64,000 bases of DNA, taken from positions 1,302,001 through 1,366,000 of the forward strand of contig NC_020506.1 of assembly GCF_000344785.1 (NCBI RefSeq), read 5' to 3'. Below the pieces are notes generated by a model. That model was not told the origin of the DNA. It saw nothing but the letters and a program-made list of their open reading frames with translations, and made no database searches. Below are positions 18,030-26,189 of this stretch, in pieces; the stretch's first letter is position 1, and every line of letters starts with the position of its first letter. This stretch comes from Corynebacterium callunae DSM 20147. GTDB taxonomy: Bacteria; Actinomycetota; Actinomycetes; Mycobacteriales; Mycobacteriaceae. Made by a program: the position numbers and the translations under genes.

Positions 18030-18790
18030 AGCAGGGAAGAAAGGAATTCCTGGGTGCGCTTTTCGCGAGGATTATCCAGCACTTGCTCTGGGGTACCAGC
18101 TTCTACGACTACACCATCAGCCATAAAAACAACCTGATCTGCAACCTCATGAGCAAAGCCCATTTCGTGGGTAACAACCAGCATGGTCATGCCTTGGTCT
18201 GCAAGCTGCTTCATTACGCGCAAAACTTCACCGACTAGCTCTGGGTCCAAAGCCGAGGTTGGTTCGTCGAAAAGCATTAGTTTTGGCTCCATGGCCACAG
18301 CTCGCGCAATGGCGACGCGCTGCTGCTGACCGCCAGAAAGCTGGACTGGGTAGGCGTCGGCCTTATGGGCAAGCCCGACCTGCTCTAGCAGTTCCATGGC
18401 CCGTGCGCGGGCCTGCTTTTCTGGCACCTTTTTAACGTGAATTGGTGCCTCGATGATATTTTCAATCACCGTGCGGTGTGGGAAGAGGTTGAAGGACTGA
18501 AACACCATGCCAATATCGGCGCGCTGGCGGGCTGCGTCCTTTTCGGAGATCTCGTAAAGGACTCCATCGCGCTCGCGGTAGCCAATGAGGTCCCCATCAA
18601 CGTAAAGGCGACCTGCATTAACTTTTTCGAGGTGGTTAACACATCGCAACATGGTGGACTTGCCCGAGCCGGAAGGGCCGATGAGGCAGGTAACAGTTCC
18701 CTTAGGGATCTGTAGGTCAATTCCCTTGAGAACTTCTAGGCGACCGAAATTCTTGCATACCTGTTGGGCATCAATCATCAGTTCAGACAT
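18026..18790 (-). CDS. Polar amino acid ABC transporter, ATP-binding protein (GlnQ-type)
   Basis: A 254-residue ABC ATPase: Walker [10 protein letters not shown] (38-46), signature LSGGQQQR, Walker B LMLFDEP and H-loop VVTHEMGFA. It powers the uptake system with the two genes upstream in its operon (permease and binding protein); the permease stop directly abuts this ATG. The spacing and family are those of PAAT amino-acid importers. I recall the C. glutamicum operon at this locus being linked to arginine uptake, but the sequence does not prove the substrate. Confidence 0.92.
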   Translation of the reverse strand: MSELMIDAQQVCKNFGRLEVLKGIDLQIPKGTVTCLIGPSGSGKSTMLRCVNHLEKVNAGRLYVDGDLIGYRERDGVLYEISEKDAARQRADIGMVFQSFNLFPHRTVIENIIEAPIHVKKVPEKQARARAMELLEQVGLAHKADAYPVQLSGGQQQRVAIARAVAMEPKLMLFDEPTSALDPELVGEVLRVMKQLADQGMTMLVVTHEMGFAHEVADQVVFMADGVVVEAGTPEQVLDNPREKRTQEFLSSLL

Positions 18791-19744
18791 TTACTTATTC
18801 TCCTTGGGAAGCTCAGGAATGACGGTGACATTTCCAGGAATGGCACCTTCGGCATCGGCAAGTGCAGCCAACTGGCGGGCGGTCAAAGTACGGGTGCTGC
18901 CCTTTTCAAAGTGCTTTTCCAAGTAATACTGAGCAACCATGAGGATGGAAGTGATAATCAAGTACCAGGTAGCAGCAACCAAGAGCATAGGGACTGGCTC
19001 GAAGAGTGAGTAGGCAATGTCCATGCTGCGTCCATAAAGCTCCATGGAATAAGGAACTGCAACAACCAAGGAAGTGGTCTTAAGCATGGAGATTAGCTCA
19101 TTGCCGGTTGGTGGAATGATAATGCGCATAGCCTGCGGCAAGATGGTGCGGCGCATGGTCATAGCCCAGTTCATGCCCAAAGCCTTGGATGCTTCCATTT
19201 GTCCTTCTGGAACAGCTTGGATACCAGAGCGCACGATTTCTGCCATATAAGCAGCCTCGTTTAGGCCCAGACCAATAACTGCCAGAATGAACATATTGGA
19301 GAGGAAGCTTTGCAGATCAATTTCAGCGAAGCCCAGATTTAAGGTTTGGTAGAGGGAGCCCAGCAAGCCCCAGAACACCAGCTGTACATAAATCGGAGTG
19401 CCGCGGAAAATCCACAGGTACAACCAGGCAGAACCCTGCAATACGGGGTTACCGGACATACGCATAACAGCCAAGATGGCACCCAGGACCACACCGATGA
19501 CCATGGAGAGCACGGTCAAGGCGATGGTGTGCATAGCTGCAGTAGCAATGCGGGTATCAAAAAGATAAGTGCGGTAGGTTTCCCAACCATAAGCTTCATT
19601 GTTGAGGGCGCCGATAATAAACCAGGCTAAAAGGCCCAGGATGATTGCGGCGGAGATCCAGCGACCAGGGTGGCGCAAAGGCTTAGCTTCAATGGGTTTG
19701 GGCTGGGTGCGCGTTTGCCCAGCTCTGGCATTCAAATCAGACAT
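18791..19744 (-). CDS. Polar amino acid ABC transporter, permease
   Basis: A 317-residue membrane protein. After a roughly 30-residue cytosolic N-terminus there is one isolated helix (about 32-50), then the HisM/GlnP-type permease domain with its EAA loop (EAAYMAEIVRSGIQAVPEGQ...EASKALG) that docks on the ATPase. One permease gene only, so a homodimer is expected. The C-terminal 40 residues are charged and cytosolic. It is the middle gene of the binding protein-permease-ATPase operon. Confidence 0.92.
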   Translation of the reverse strand: MSDLNARAGQTRTQPKPIEAKPLRHPGRWISAAIILGLLAWFIIGALNNEAYGWETYRTYLFDTRIATAAMHTIALTVLSMVIGVVLGAILAVMRMSGNPVLQGSAWLYLWIFRGTPIYVQLVFWGLLGSLYQTLNLGFAEIDLQSFLSNMFILAVIGLGLNEAAYMAEIVRSGIQAVPEGQMEASKALGMNWAMTMRRTILPQAMRIIIPPTGNELISMLKTTSLVVAVPYSMELYGRSMDIAYSLFEPVPMLLVAATWYLIITSILMVAQYYLEKHFEKGSTRTLTARQLAALADAEGAIPGNVTVIPELPKENK

Positions 19745-19794
19745 AAGTTTTTAGTCCTTTGGAAAAAGAAAAATAGATCAGGTCAGGGGGCTAT

Positions 19795-20826
19795 TTAGCT
19801 GGCAGAGCTAGCTGTGCTGGCAGCTTTGGCAGCCGCGTAGTTGCTATCAGGAAGTTCACTGAGCGGGACTTCATTGATGAGGGTTTCATCTACCAAACCC
19901 TCTTTGATTCCCCATTGAGACAAAATGCGCTCATATTCGCCAGTTTCCACCAGGTGCTGGAAAGCAGCGCCAGCAGCTGGAGTGAGCTCGGAATCCTTGG
20001 TAAAAGCAAAACCAAAAGGTGCAGCCAAGAACATATCGCCGACAACTTCAATGCGACCCTCGGAACGAGCAGCAGCCCAGGCAGTAATAGGAGAGTCTGC
20101 AGCAAGTGCATCGGCACGACCCAAAACTAGGGCAGTAGCAGCGGTATCTGCAGTTTCATAGGACAAGATGGTGATTGGCTCCTTGCCAGCCGCCACACAC
20201 GCCTCAGACTTTGGCATCACGTCATCAGTTTCTGCGACGGTCGTGCGCTGAACAGCAACAGTTAGACCACAAGCATTATTGGGATCAACCGGAGTTTCCC
20301 GGTCAGTTGCTTGTGCCCATTGCACACCTGCATAAAGGAAATCGATGAAGTCAAAGTTTTGACGGCGTTCTTCATTGTCCGTAAAGCCAGAAGCGCCAAT
20401 GTCAATGGTGCCGGCTTGAACTGAAGGCAAAATTAAGGAGAAGTCCTGCTCCTGTGCGCTAAAATCCAGGCCCATTACAGAAGCCATTGCGCGCACCAGA
20501 TCCATTTCCACGCCGATGATCTCACCATCTGAATCCTTAAACTCAAATGGTGGGAAAGGTGGGTTCGCGCCAGCGGTGAGCACACCACGGCTGGCGATAG
20601 CATCAGGAACCATTGCTTGGATTTCCGGAACGGGCGCAGGAAGAACTTCTTCCCAGCCTTCAGGAGTTCCTTGTTCCTCATTGGTCACGCAGGAAACAAG
20701 GCTGAGTGAGGCTGCCATGATCCCAACAGCCGCTATCACCTTGCGTGGCATCCCGCGTGGGGGCGTTTTATCGCGGCGCAGCGAAGATAGCGGCCGTTTT
20801 CGCAATCGGGTCAAACTCTCAATCAT
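19795..20826 (-). CDS. Polar amino acid ABC transporter, substrate-binding lipoprotein
   Basis: A family 3 solute-binding protein (about 343 residues). A basic N-terminus leads to a hydrophobic segment and lipobox LVSC followed by VTNEEQG. The mature part has RGVLTAGANPPFPPFEF...GVEMDLVRAMASVMG and two lobes typical of SBP_bac_3. The ATG at 20826 is used; an in-frame TTG two codons upstream and an internal ATG at MPRKVIAAVG are alternatives. First gene of the amino-acid uptake operon. Confidence 0.9.
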   Translation of the reverse strand: MIESLTRLRKRPLSSLRRDKTPPRGMPRKVIAAVGIMAASLSLVSCVTNEEQGTPEGWEEVLPAPVPEIQAMVPDAIASRGVLTAGANPPFPPFEFKDSDGEIIGVEMDLVRAMASVMGLDFSAQEQDFSLILPSVQAGTIDIGASGFTDNEERRQNFDFIDFLYAGVQWAQATDRETPVDPNNACGLTVAVQRTTVAETDDVMPKSEACVAAGKEPITILSYETADTAATALVLGRADALAADSPITAWAAARSEGRIEVVGDMFLAAPFGFAFTKDSELTPAAGAAFQHLVETGEYERILSQWGIKEGLVDETLINEVPLSELPDSNYAAAKAASTASSAS

Positions 20827-20882
20827 GGGCAAAATACTACCTGTTGAGGGTGCATATACCAGAAGTGTGGTTGGCGGAAGTT

Positions 20883-20917
20883 AAAAAAGACCTGCCAAAA
20901 TTGGCAGATCTCTTTTT
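20883..20917. terminator. Small bidirectional terminator
   Basis: AAAAAAGAC-CTGCCAA-AA-TTGGCAG-ATCTCTTTTT: a 7-bp stem with A-tract and T-tract on either side. It ends the redox operon read from the right and insulates the ABC operon promoter. Confidence 0.8.
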
Positions 20918-20925
20918 AAAAGCGT

Positions 20926-20944
20926 GCTTTTCGACGAAAAACCG
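20926..20944. repeat. Dispersed 19-bp repeat, copy 1
   Basis: GCTTTTCGACGAAAAACCG, identical to 41018-41036. The core GCTTTTCGAC also forms the arms of the palindrome at 23981-24004 and appears inverted near 53823. It lies between genes, next to a terminator. Confidence 0.6.
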
Positions 20945-20951
20945 GGCGGTT

Positions 20952-21602
20952 CTAGCTCTTAATTGCCTCCGCGATTGGAGTTTCTCCGCCACAAATATCG
21001 AGGGTGGTGCCGATAGTGGAATCATCCTCAAGAACAGCTGCAATGGTTGCTGCCACATCAGCGCGTGGCACATAAGTGGTCTCGGCTGGAATAAGTACCC
21101 GATCAATCTTTCCGGTGGGCTCATCCAGGGTCAAAATATCTCCGGCCACGATGGTGTAGTCCAGTGAGCTTTCGCGGAGATAATCATCTGCGATGCGCTT
21201 GGATTCAATGTAGGGATAAAAGCCCTGATCCTTGGCTACACCATGTCCAGCGCGGGGACGCAGATAAGACATCATTACATAACGCTGAACTCCGGCGTCT
21301 TTGGCCGCATCCATGCTGCGCATTGAAGCGTCGCGATCAATGGCGTAGGTATTTTCTGCAGCTCCGCCTCCTGCACCTGCAGACCACACAATGGCGTCAA
21401 AGCCTTGCATTAGCTGTGCCATCTCTGCAGTGCTGAGAGCTGCAATATCGTGAATCTCTGGTGTTGCTCCAGTATCTGCTACTTCCGCACGGTGATCGGG
21501 ATTGCGGAAGATGCTGGTCACTTTGTGGCCATTTGCTACCAGCAGGGGAGCAAGACGCAGAGCTACCTTGCCGTGTCCGCCGATGATCATAATCTTTGAC
21601 AT
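20952..21602 (-). CDS. NAD(P)-binding Rossmann protein (NmrA/atypical SDR-like)
   Basis: A 216-residue single-domain protein with the N-terminal dinucleotide motif MIIGGHGKVALRLAPLL and a core of atypical short-chain reductases (VWSAGAGGG, then RYVMMSYLRP, then DYTIVAGDIL). It lacks the YxxxK pair of classical SDRs, as in NAD(P)-binding stress proteins of the YwnB/NmrA type. Last gene of the operon begun by the luciferase-like monooxygenase and probably controlled by the ArsR regulator upstream. The substrate is unknown. Confidence 0.85.
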   Translation of the reverse strand: MSKIMIIGGHGKVALRLAPLLVANGHKVTSIFRNPDHRAEVADTGATPEIHDIAALSTAEMAQLMQGFDAIVWSAGAGGGAAENTYAIDRDASMRSMDAAKDAGVQRYVMMSYLRPRAGHGVAKDQGFYPYIESKRIADDYLRESSLDYTIVAGDILTLDEPTGKIDRVLIPAETTYVPRADVAATIAAVLEDDSTIGTTLDICGGETPIAEAIKS

Positions 21603-21627
21603 ATCTTTTTCCTTTTCCTTCTAGTTT

Positions 21628-22236
21628 TTAGGCTGTGGGAATTTCGAAAAGTTGTCCCTCGGTGAATTTGATGCTCTTAAACTGCCAGCTGCCATCTTTG
21701 CGCTGCAGGGTGCAGTCATAAATTGCACCAAAGATATTGCGTTCGAGCAGTTCTGGGGTGGCTCCATAAGGAACCAGGCGGTAGACCTGCAATTGCGCAC
21801 TATCACCATCCACAATAACCTCGGTGGCGCCCATTGCGTGGTGCAGATAAGGCCTACCAGTGCGGAAGAGCAACAAAGTGCTTAAGAACTCGCGTTTGCT
21901 GCGAAGTGGTCCAAAAGGTGAGATATCTGTGTAGAGATCTTCCGCGAAGATTTCATCCATCAAGGACAAATCCCATTGATCAACAGCCCAGGTATAGCGG
22001 GTAAAAGCATCAATAATTTGTTGCTCGTCGCCGCCTAATTCTGAGTTTTCCGCAATGACATACCAGGGGGCATCTAGCGCACTTAAAGTTTTAGGCAGCT
22101 GAGCACCTGGTGCCCATCCCAATTGGTTCCGAGCCGGTGGCCAGGACTGCAAAGTGGGGTGGGAGCCAAAGACCCAGTCCAGCTCAAAACGCAATGAATC
22201 TAGCTGCCAGCCTTGATCACAGTGCACCCAAACCAA
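21628..22236 (-). pseudogene. SnoaL/NTF2-like domain, 3' part of a frameshifted gene
   Basis: The open frame encodes an NTF2-fold (SnoaL-like) domain (DEQQIIDAFTRYTWAVDQWD...DEIFAEDLYTDISPFGP). Its 5' end has no start signal: the first possible codon is a TTG inside the preceding frame. The upstream residues VWVHCDQGWQLDSLRFELDW read as the natural end of the neighbouring SnoaL-like domain. One extra base in the A-run near 22243-22246 would fuse both into a two-domain protein of about 300 residues. Either a real 1-nt deletion, a sequencing error or recoding. Confidence 0.6.
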
Positions 22237-22538
22237 CTGGTTTGTCCATTCTGAATGATGGCAGCTGTGAGGTACACACTGTGCTGGGCCTTCTCAGCTG
22301 TAACTGCAATGTACTCATTGGTGAGGTAGTAGCGGCTAAATTCACCCGCTGGTGCTGCTCCTGTTAAAGCCCTAACGACCACTGCACGACCCTGTGCATC
22401 GCCCAGATTAGAGGTTTCCATCTTTATTTCAGGCGCAAAATATTCAGCGATGGAACCAGCTTCGCCAGTTTTGAAGGCATCAATAATGGTGTGGAAGGTT
22501 TCTTGAATGCTGTTTCGATGCGGTGTGCTAGCCGGCAT
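22200..22538 (-). pseudogene. SnoaL/NTF2-like domain, 5' part of a frameshifted gene
   Basis: A frame of 112 codons from the ATG at 22538 ([19 protein letters not shown]...), overlapping the monooxygenase stop by 11 bp, so likely translationally coupled. It shows the start of an NTF2-like domain (TIIDAFKTGEAGSIAEYFAP) but ends abruptly as TSWFGCTVIKAGS. The other frame continues sensibly (see 21628-22236). If intact in relatives it would be a two-domain SnoaL-like protein, often a small-molecule isomerase or hydrolase accessory. Confidence 0.6.
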
Positions 22539-23520
22539 CAACAACCTCCTTGAGCAATTCATAGGAACGCAAACGAGCCTCATGTTCATAGATATAGGAG
22601 GTGAACATGATTTCATCGATTTCTACCTGCTTTAGCAGACCTTCGATTTGTCCCTTAATGGAATCTGGCTTGCCGACGACAGAACCAGCCACCGAATTGT
22701 GCACAATATTCATTTCCTGCTGGCTCATTTGGCGAGGGCGCTGAATTGGCAGTGGATGACCTTGGGACAGTGCCAAGAAGTGCTGCTGGGTGGAGGAGAA
22801 CTGTGAGACAGCTTCCTCATCAGTATCGGCAACGGCCAAGTTGAGGCCAAGCATGACATAAGGTTCATCCAAGACCTCGGAAGGCTGGAAATTGCGTCGA
22901 TAAGTCTCAATGGCAGGGTAGGCAAAACCAGGGGAGAAGTGGCCTGCAAAGGAGAAGGGCAAACCAAGTTTGGCTGCCAGGGTGGCGCTGAAATCACTTG
23001 AACCAAGCAGCCAGACCAGCGGATCTTGGCCCACAGCTGGGATTGCAGTGACATTTAGGTGCTTACCGGTGCGATCTGGGGTGAAGTAGGAACGAAGTTC
23101 TTCCACCATGCCGGGGAAATCATCGGAGTTGCTGCGGTGTAATGCGCGGGCTGTGATTTGATCGGTGCCAGGGGCACGACCTAGACCCAGATCAATACGT
23201 CCAGGGAAAATGGATTCGAGGGTGCCAAACTGTTCGGCGATAACCAGAGGGGAGTGGTTTGGCAGCATAATGCCGCCGGAACCTACTTTGATGTTTTTGG
23301 TGCGCTGGGCCACCAGACCAATTAAAACTGAGGTAGCTGCGCTGGCGATGGGCGCCATATTGTGGTGTTCTGCAATCCAATAGCGTTCATATCCCCAGCG
23401 GTCGGCGTGTTCAGCCAGATCGAGGGTGTTGCGGAAAGCATCGGCCGGGGTGGAACCATCGCTAATTGTTGCTAAATCGAGAATAGAGACCTTGAGGTCG
23501 GTGAGGTTTTTGGCTGTCAC
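22528..23520 (-). CDS. LLM-class flavin-dependent oxidoreductase
   Basis: A 330-residue luciferase-like monooxygenase of the MsnO8 type: [22 protein letters not shown] near the N-terminus, [23 protein letters not shown] for flavin binding and [13 protein letters not shown]. It uses reduced flavin and O2 on an unknown substrate. The GTG start follows AAGGAGG at good spacing. First gene of an operon with SnoaL-like and NAD(P)-binding proteins; a palindrome in its promoter suggests control by the neighbouring ArsR protein. Confidence 0.9.
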   Translation of the reverse strand: MTAKNLTDLKVSILDLATISDGSTPADAFRNTLDLAEHADRWGYERYWIAEHHNMAPIASAATSVLIGLVAQRTKNIKVGSGGIMLPNHSPLVIAEQFGTLESIFPGRIDLGLGRAPGTDQITARALHRSNSDDFPGMVEELRSYFTPDRTGKHLNVTAIPAVGQDPLVWLLGSSDFSATLAAKLGLPFSFAGHFSPGFAYPAIETYRRNFQPSEVLDEPYVMLGLNLAVADTDEEAVSQFSSTQQHFLALSQGHPLPIQRPRQMSQQEMNIVHNSVAGSVVGKPDSIKGQIEGLLKQVEIDEIMFTSYIYEHEARLRSYELLKEVVDAG

Positions 23521-23547
23521 TGGCTTTCCTCCTTGGAAGAAAAGATG

Positions 23548-23576
23548 ATCATAAGTATTGCGAATATTCGATATTA
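23548..23576 (-). promoter_or_regulatory. Monooxygenase promoter with palindromic operator candidate
   Basis: The palindrome CGAATATTCG (23561-23570), extended by an ATCGA half-site, lies between a -10 TATGAT (23548-23553) and a weak -35-like TAATAT (23571-23576), spacer 17 bp. The half-site resembles that of the arsR operator at 23942-23957. Confidence 0.5.
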
Positions 23577-23610
23577 TGGCTAAGCGCAGGCAAAGCGCGG
23601 AGAAAACTAT

Positions 23611-23928
23611 TTAAAGTTCTTCGGAGATAAAGTGTGCGATGTTCTTGATCGTTTCCTCCTTGCGGCGGTAATAGGTCCATTGTCCAACCCTTTCGGATTC
23701 AACCAATCCGGCACGCTGCAGAATCTGCAAATAGTGCGAGACGGTGGACTGAGACATATTGGCTTTTTCATGAATGTCTCGCACGCAAACACCGCCGGCG
23801 TTTCTAATTTCTTCGGTGGCATGTTTAGCGGGCTCAACAAAATAGCGGTCCGGTTCGCCGAGCCACCGGAGAATATCTAACCGTGCTTCATTTGCAAGTG
23901 CTTTAAAAATTTCTACCTGGCTTGCCAT
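23611..23928 (-). CDS. ArsR-family transcriptional regulator
   Basis: A small winged-helix repressor (105 residues from the ATG at 23928): MASQVEIFKALANEARLDIL, then VCVRDIHEKANMSQSTVSHYLQILQRAGLVES and the wing RVGQWTYYRR. The classical metal site ELCVCDL in the recognition helix is replaced by GVCVRDI with one cysteine, so a metal, redox or non-metal signal are all possible. The start is fixed by a -10 TAGTAT exactly 7 nt upstream (leaderless). The monooxygenase operon follows on the same strand after 90 bp. Confidence 0.88.
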   Translation of the reverse strand: MASQVEIFKALANEARLDILRWLGEPDRYFVEPAKHATEEIRNAGGVCVRDIHEKANMSQSTVSHYLQILQRAGLVESERVGQWTYYRRKEETIKNIAHFISEEL

Positions 23929-23935
23929 GTCCACG

Positions 23936-23964
23936 ATACTAATCGAGAATTCTCGATCTATCAA
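23936..23964 (-). promoter_or_regulatory. arsR-type leaderless promoter with 16-bp palindrome filling the spacer
   Basis: -35 TTGATA (23959-23964), 17-bp spacer, -10 TAGTAT (23936-23941), then 7 nt to the ATG. The perfect palindrome ATCGAGAATTCTCGAT (23942-23957) fills 16 of the 17 spacer bases. A repressor bound there would exclude RNA polymerase, as expected for autoregulation. Confidence 0.75.
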
Positions 23965-23980
23965 TTATTGCCCGCGCAGC

Positions 23981-24004
23981 GCGTCGAAAAGCGCTTTTCG
24001 ACGC
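23981..24004. repeat. Perfect 24-bp palindrome
   Basis: GCGTCGAAAAGC followed by its exact reverse complement GCTTTTCGACGC, between arsR and the MetX-like gene. It has no T-tract, so it is not a typical terminator. The arm matches the dispersed repeat copies at 20926 and 41018. Confidence 0.7.
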
Positions 24005-24087
24005 CACCTTGGTGGCCAAGCTTATCTGTGACCTCTACTATGGCGGTGGTCAATTAGTGATCTGTCTCTCAAGAATGAGGTATATGC

Positions 24088-25137
24088 ATGTTAAAGAATG
24101 GTTTTTATGGTGCCGAGGCACATGGAGCATATGAAACCGCATCCATTGGACGCTTGGAATTGGAGGAGGGCGGAGTAATTGAAGATTGCTGGTTGGCCTA
24201 TGCCACCGCCGGCACCCTCAATGAGGATAAATCCAATGCGATTTTGCTTCCTACCTGGTACTCCGGCAGTCACGGTGCATATTTTCAAACCTATGTTGGT
24301 GCTGGCCATGCACTAGATCCGGAAAAGTACTTCATCATCTCCGTCAACCAAATTGGCAATGGACTATCTGTTTCTCCCTTCAATACCGCTGATGACAGCA
24401 TTTCTATGTCAAAGTTCCCGGATGTGCGCATTGGGGATGATGTCGTTGCCCAGGAACGACTATTGCGTGAGCATTTTGGCATCTCTGAGCTTTTTGCTGT
24501 GGTTGGCGGTTCCATGGGAGCGCAGCAAACCTATGAGTGGATCGTCAGATTCCCCGACAAGGTTAAGCGCGCAGCTGCAATCGCCGGCACAGCGAAAAAC
24601 ACCCCACATGATTTCCTCTTCACCCAGATTTTGAATGAAGCTATTGAATCCGACCCCGGGTTTAAGGGCGGAGAGTATGGCTCGCATACAGAGGTTGCTG
24701 ATGGATTGCGCCGGCAGTCCCATATTTGGTCAGTGATGGGCTTTTCTACGGAATATTGGAAGGGTGAAGAATGGCGCACCCTGGGATTCGAGACCAAGGA
24801 AGCTGTACTTTCCGACTTCCTGGATCCACTCTTTTTGTCCATGGATCCCAATACCTTGCTAAACAACGCTTGGAAGTGGCAACGCGGAGATGTCTCCCGC
24901 CACACCGATGGTGATTTGGCTGCTGCTCTAGGCCGTGTAACAGCAAAGACCTTTGTTATGCCTATTAGTGAGGATATGTTCTTCCCGGTACGCGATTGCG
25001 CCGCCGAACAAGAGCTCATCCCGGGAAGTGAACTGCGGGTAATTGAAGATAACGCAGGACATTTGGGACTTTTTGGAATGTCTGCAAACTATATGCCGCA
25101 GATCGATCGAAATCTTAGCGAGCTTTTTGCCTCCTAA
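24088..25137 (+). CDS. Alpha/beta hydrolase, homoserine O-acetyltransferase (MetX)-like
   Basis: A 349-residue alpha/beta-hydrolase of the MetX superfamily. The nucleophile elbow is GGSMGAQQ (Ser142), with the other triad members likely in the segments MPISEDMFFP and DNAGHLGLFG. GLSVSPFN replaces the GSTGP-type segment of true homoserine acetyltransferases, so it may hydrolyse or acylate something else. It is flanked by regulators and redox genes, not by methionine genes. Its stop overlaps the convergent MmyB gene by 4 bp. Confidence 0.8.
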   Translation: MLKNGFYGAEAHGAYETASIGRLELEEGGVIEDCWLAYATAGTLNEDKSNAILLPTWYSGSHGAYFQTYVGAGHALDPEKYFIISVNQIGNGLSVSPFNTADDSISMSKFPDVRIGDDVVAQERLLREHFGISELFAVVGGSMGAQQTYEWIVRFPDKVKRAAAIAGTAKNTPHDFLFTQILNEAIESDPGFKGGEYGSHTEVADGLRRQSHIWSVMGFSTEYWKGEEWRTLGFETKEAVLSDFLDPLFLSMDPNTLLNNAWKWQRGDVSRHTDGDLAAALGRVTAKTFVMPISEDMFFPVRDCAAEQELIPGSELRVIEDNAGHLGLFGMSANYMPQIDRNLSELFAS

Positions 25138-26018
25138 TCCTTTTGCTCCACGTTGGCTGGCGTGGAAGTCCAACTATTAAGCAAGGACAGTCCATCGTGG
25201 GAGGGAGTACCTACGGCTGCTGTTAGTGCCACAAACAGTAGCCCAGGTTCGCTCTCTAAATTCATGGCTTCAAAATTAAGATCCAGATCTCCGACAATCG
25301 GATGATGGAAATGCTTTAGTCCGGTGCGGTGCTCGCGCACATCGTGTGAAGCCCAAAGAGTTCGGAAATCCTCACTATTGACGGAAAGTTCACCAACTAG
25401 GTCACTCAAAGCGCGTTTATGGGGGTTCCTTCCAGCTTCGGCTCGCAACAATGCCACAGTTTGCTGTGCTACTGCGTCCCAATCCCGATAGAAGTCCCTA
25501 GATGTTGAGTTCACAAAAACAAAACGCGCAAAATTGGGTGCTTGTTGTGCCTGCCGGGGCTCTTCATAGATTTCAGAGAATACGGCACGGCCAAGACGAT
25601 TAATCCCAATCACATCGAGGCGTCCATTATTAACGTATGCCGGAACCGAATCCATCGCGTCGAGAAGCTGCTGTACCCCGGGCCTTATCTGCGCGGTTGC
25701 GGGCTTCGTGCACCGCTTTTTGGCACTCGTGTCTTGATTGGCGACTCTGATTAAATCATTCAGGTGGGAGCGTTCAGCTTCATCGAGCTGTAGTGCCCGG
25801 CACACACCTTCGAAAACAGCCTCTGAAATGCCCTTGGCATTGCCACGTTCGAGGCGGACGTAGTATTCCACGCTCATTCCAGCCATTAGTGCGACTTCCT
25901 CACGACGTAGCCCCGGAACTCGACGGCGTCCGCCAAAATTAGGTAATCCAACATCTTCCGGCCTAAGGCGGGCTCGGCGGGTGGTCAAAAACTCGCGAAT
26001 ATCGTTGCGATTGTCCAT
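25134..26018 (-). CDS. MmyB-like HTH regulator (1), divergent to SDR
   Basis: A 294-residue protein: XRE helix-turn-helix (about 10-70: RRRVPGLRREEVALMAGMSVEYYVRLERG) and a C-terminal MmyB/PAS-like ligand-binding domain (NRLGRAVFSEIYE..., ending DLDLNFEAMNLESEPGL). In Actinobacteria such regulators usually sit beside and control an oxidoreductase gene; here that is the divergent SDR. It closely resembles the second copy at 32850-33791. Confidence 0.9.
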   Translation of the reverse strand: MDNRNDIREFLTTRRARLRPEDVGLPNFGGRRRVPGLRREEVALMAGMSVEYYVRLERGNAKGISEAVFEGVCRALQLDEAERSHLNDLIRVANQDTSAKKRCTKPATAQIRPGVQQLLDAMDSVPAYVNNGRLDVIGINRLGRAVFSEIYEEPRQAQQAPNFARFVFVNSTSRDFYRDWDAVAQQTVALLRAEAGRNPHKRALSDLVGELSVNSEDFRTLWASHDVREHRTGLKHFHHPIVGDLDLNFEAMNLESEPGLLFVALTAAVGTPSHDGLSLLNSWTSTPANVEQKD

Positions 26019-26045
26019 TCCTCAAGCTTAAGCCAGTTCATAGCT

Positions 26046-26073
26046 GTTAGGGGGTCACTGGAATTAACCCTAT
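26046..26073. promoter_or_regulatory. Candidate MmyB operator between regulator 1 and SDR
   Basis: GTTAGGG (26046-26052) faces TAACCCTA (26065-26072), an imperfect inverted arrangement. TAACCCTA recurs in the intergenic region before the second MmyB gene (32734-32741), again with a facing GGGTTAG. Confidence 0.4.
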
Positions 26074-26189
26074 AAGCAGAGACTGTTTGGGGGCTTGAAC
26101 ACGCTATTTACTTGTAAAAGGAAAGAGTTTCCCTACCGCTTGGCCATTGGATTCAGCAGCGGTATTTCACAAGTAGGAAGTTGGATCTC

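Noticed and set aside
23981..24004. 24-bp palindrome as a terminator of the MetX-like or arsR transcript
   Set aside because: It lies upstream of both genes and has no T-tract on either strand.
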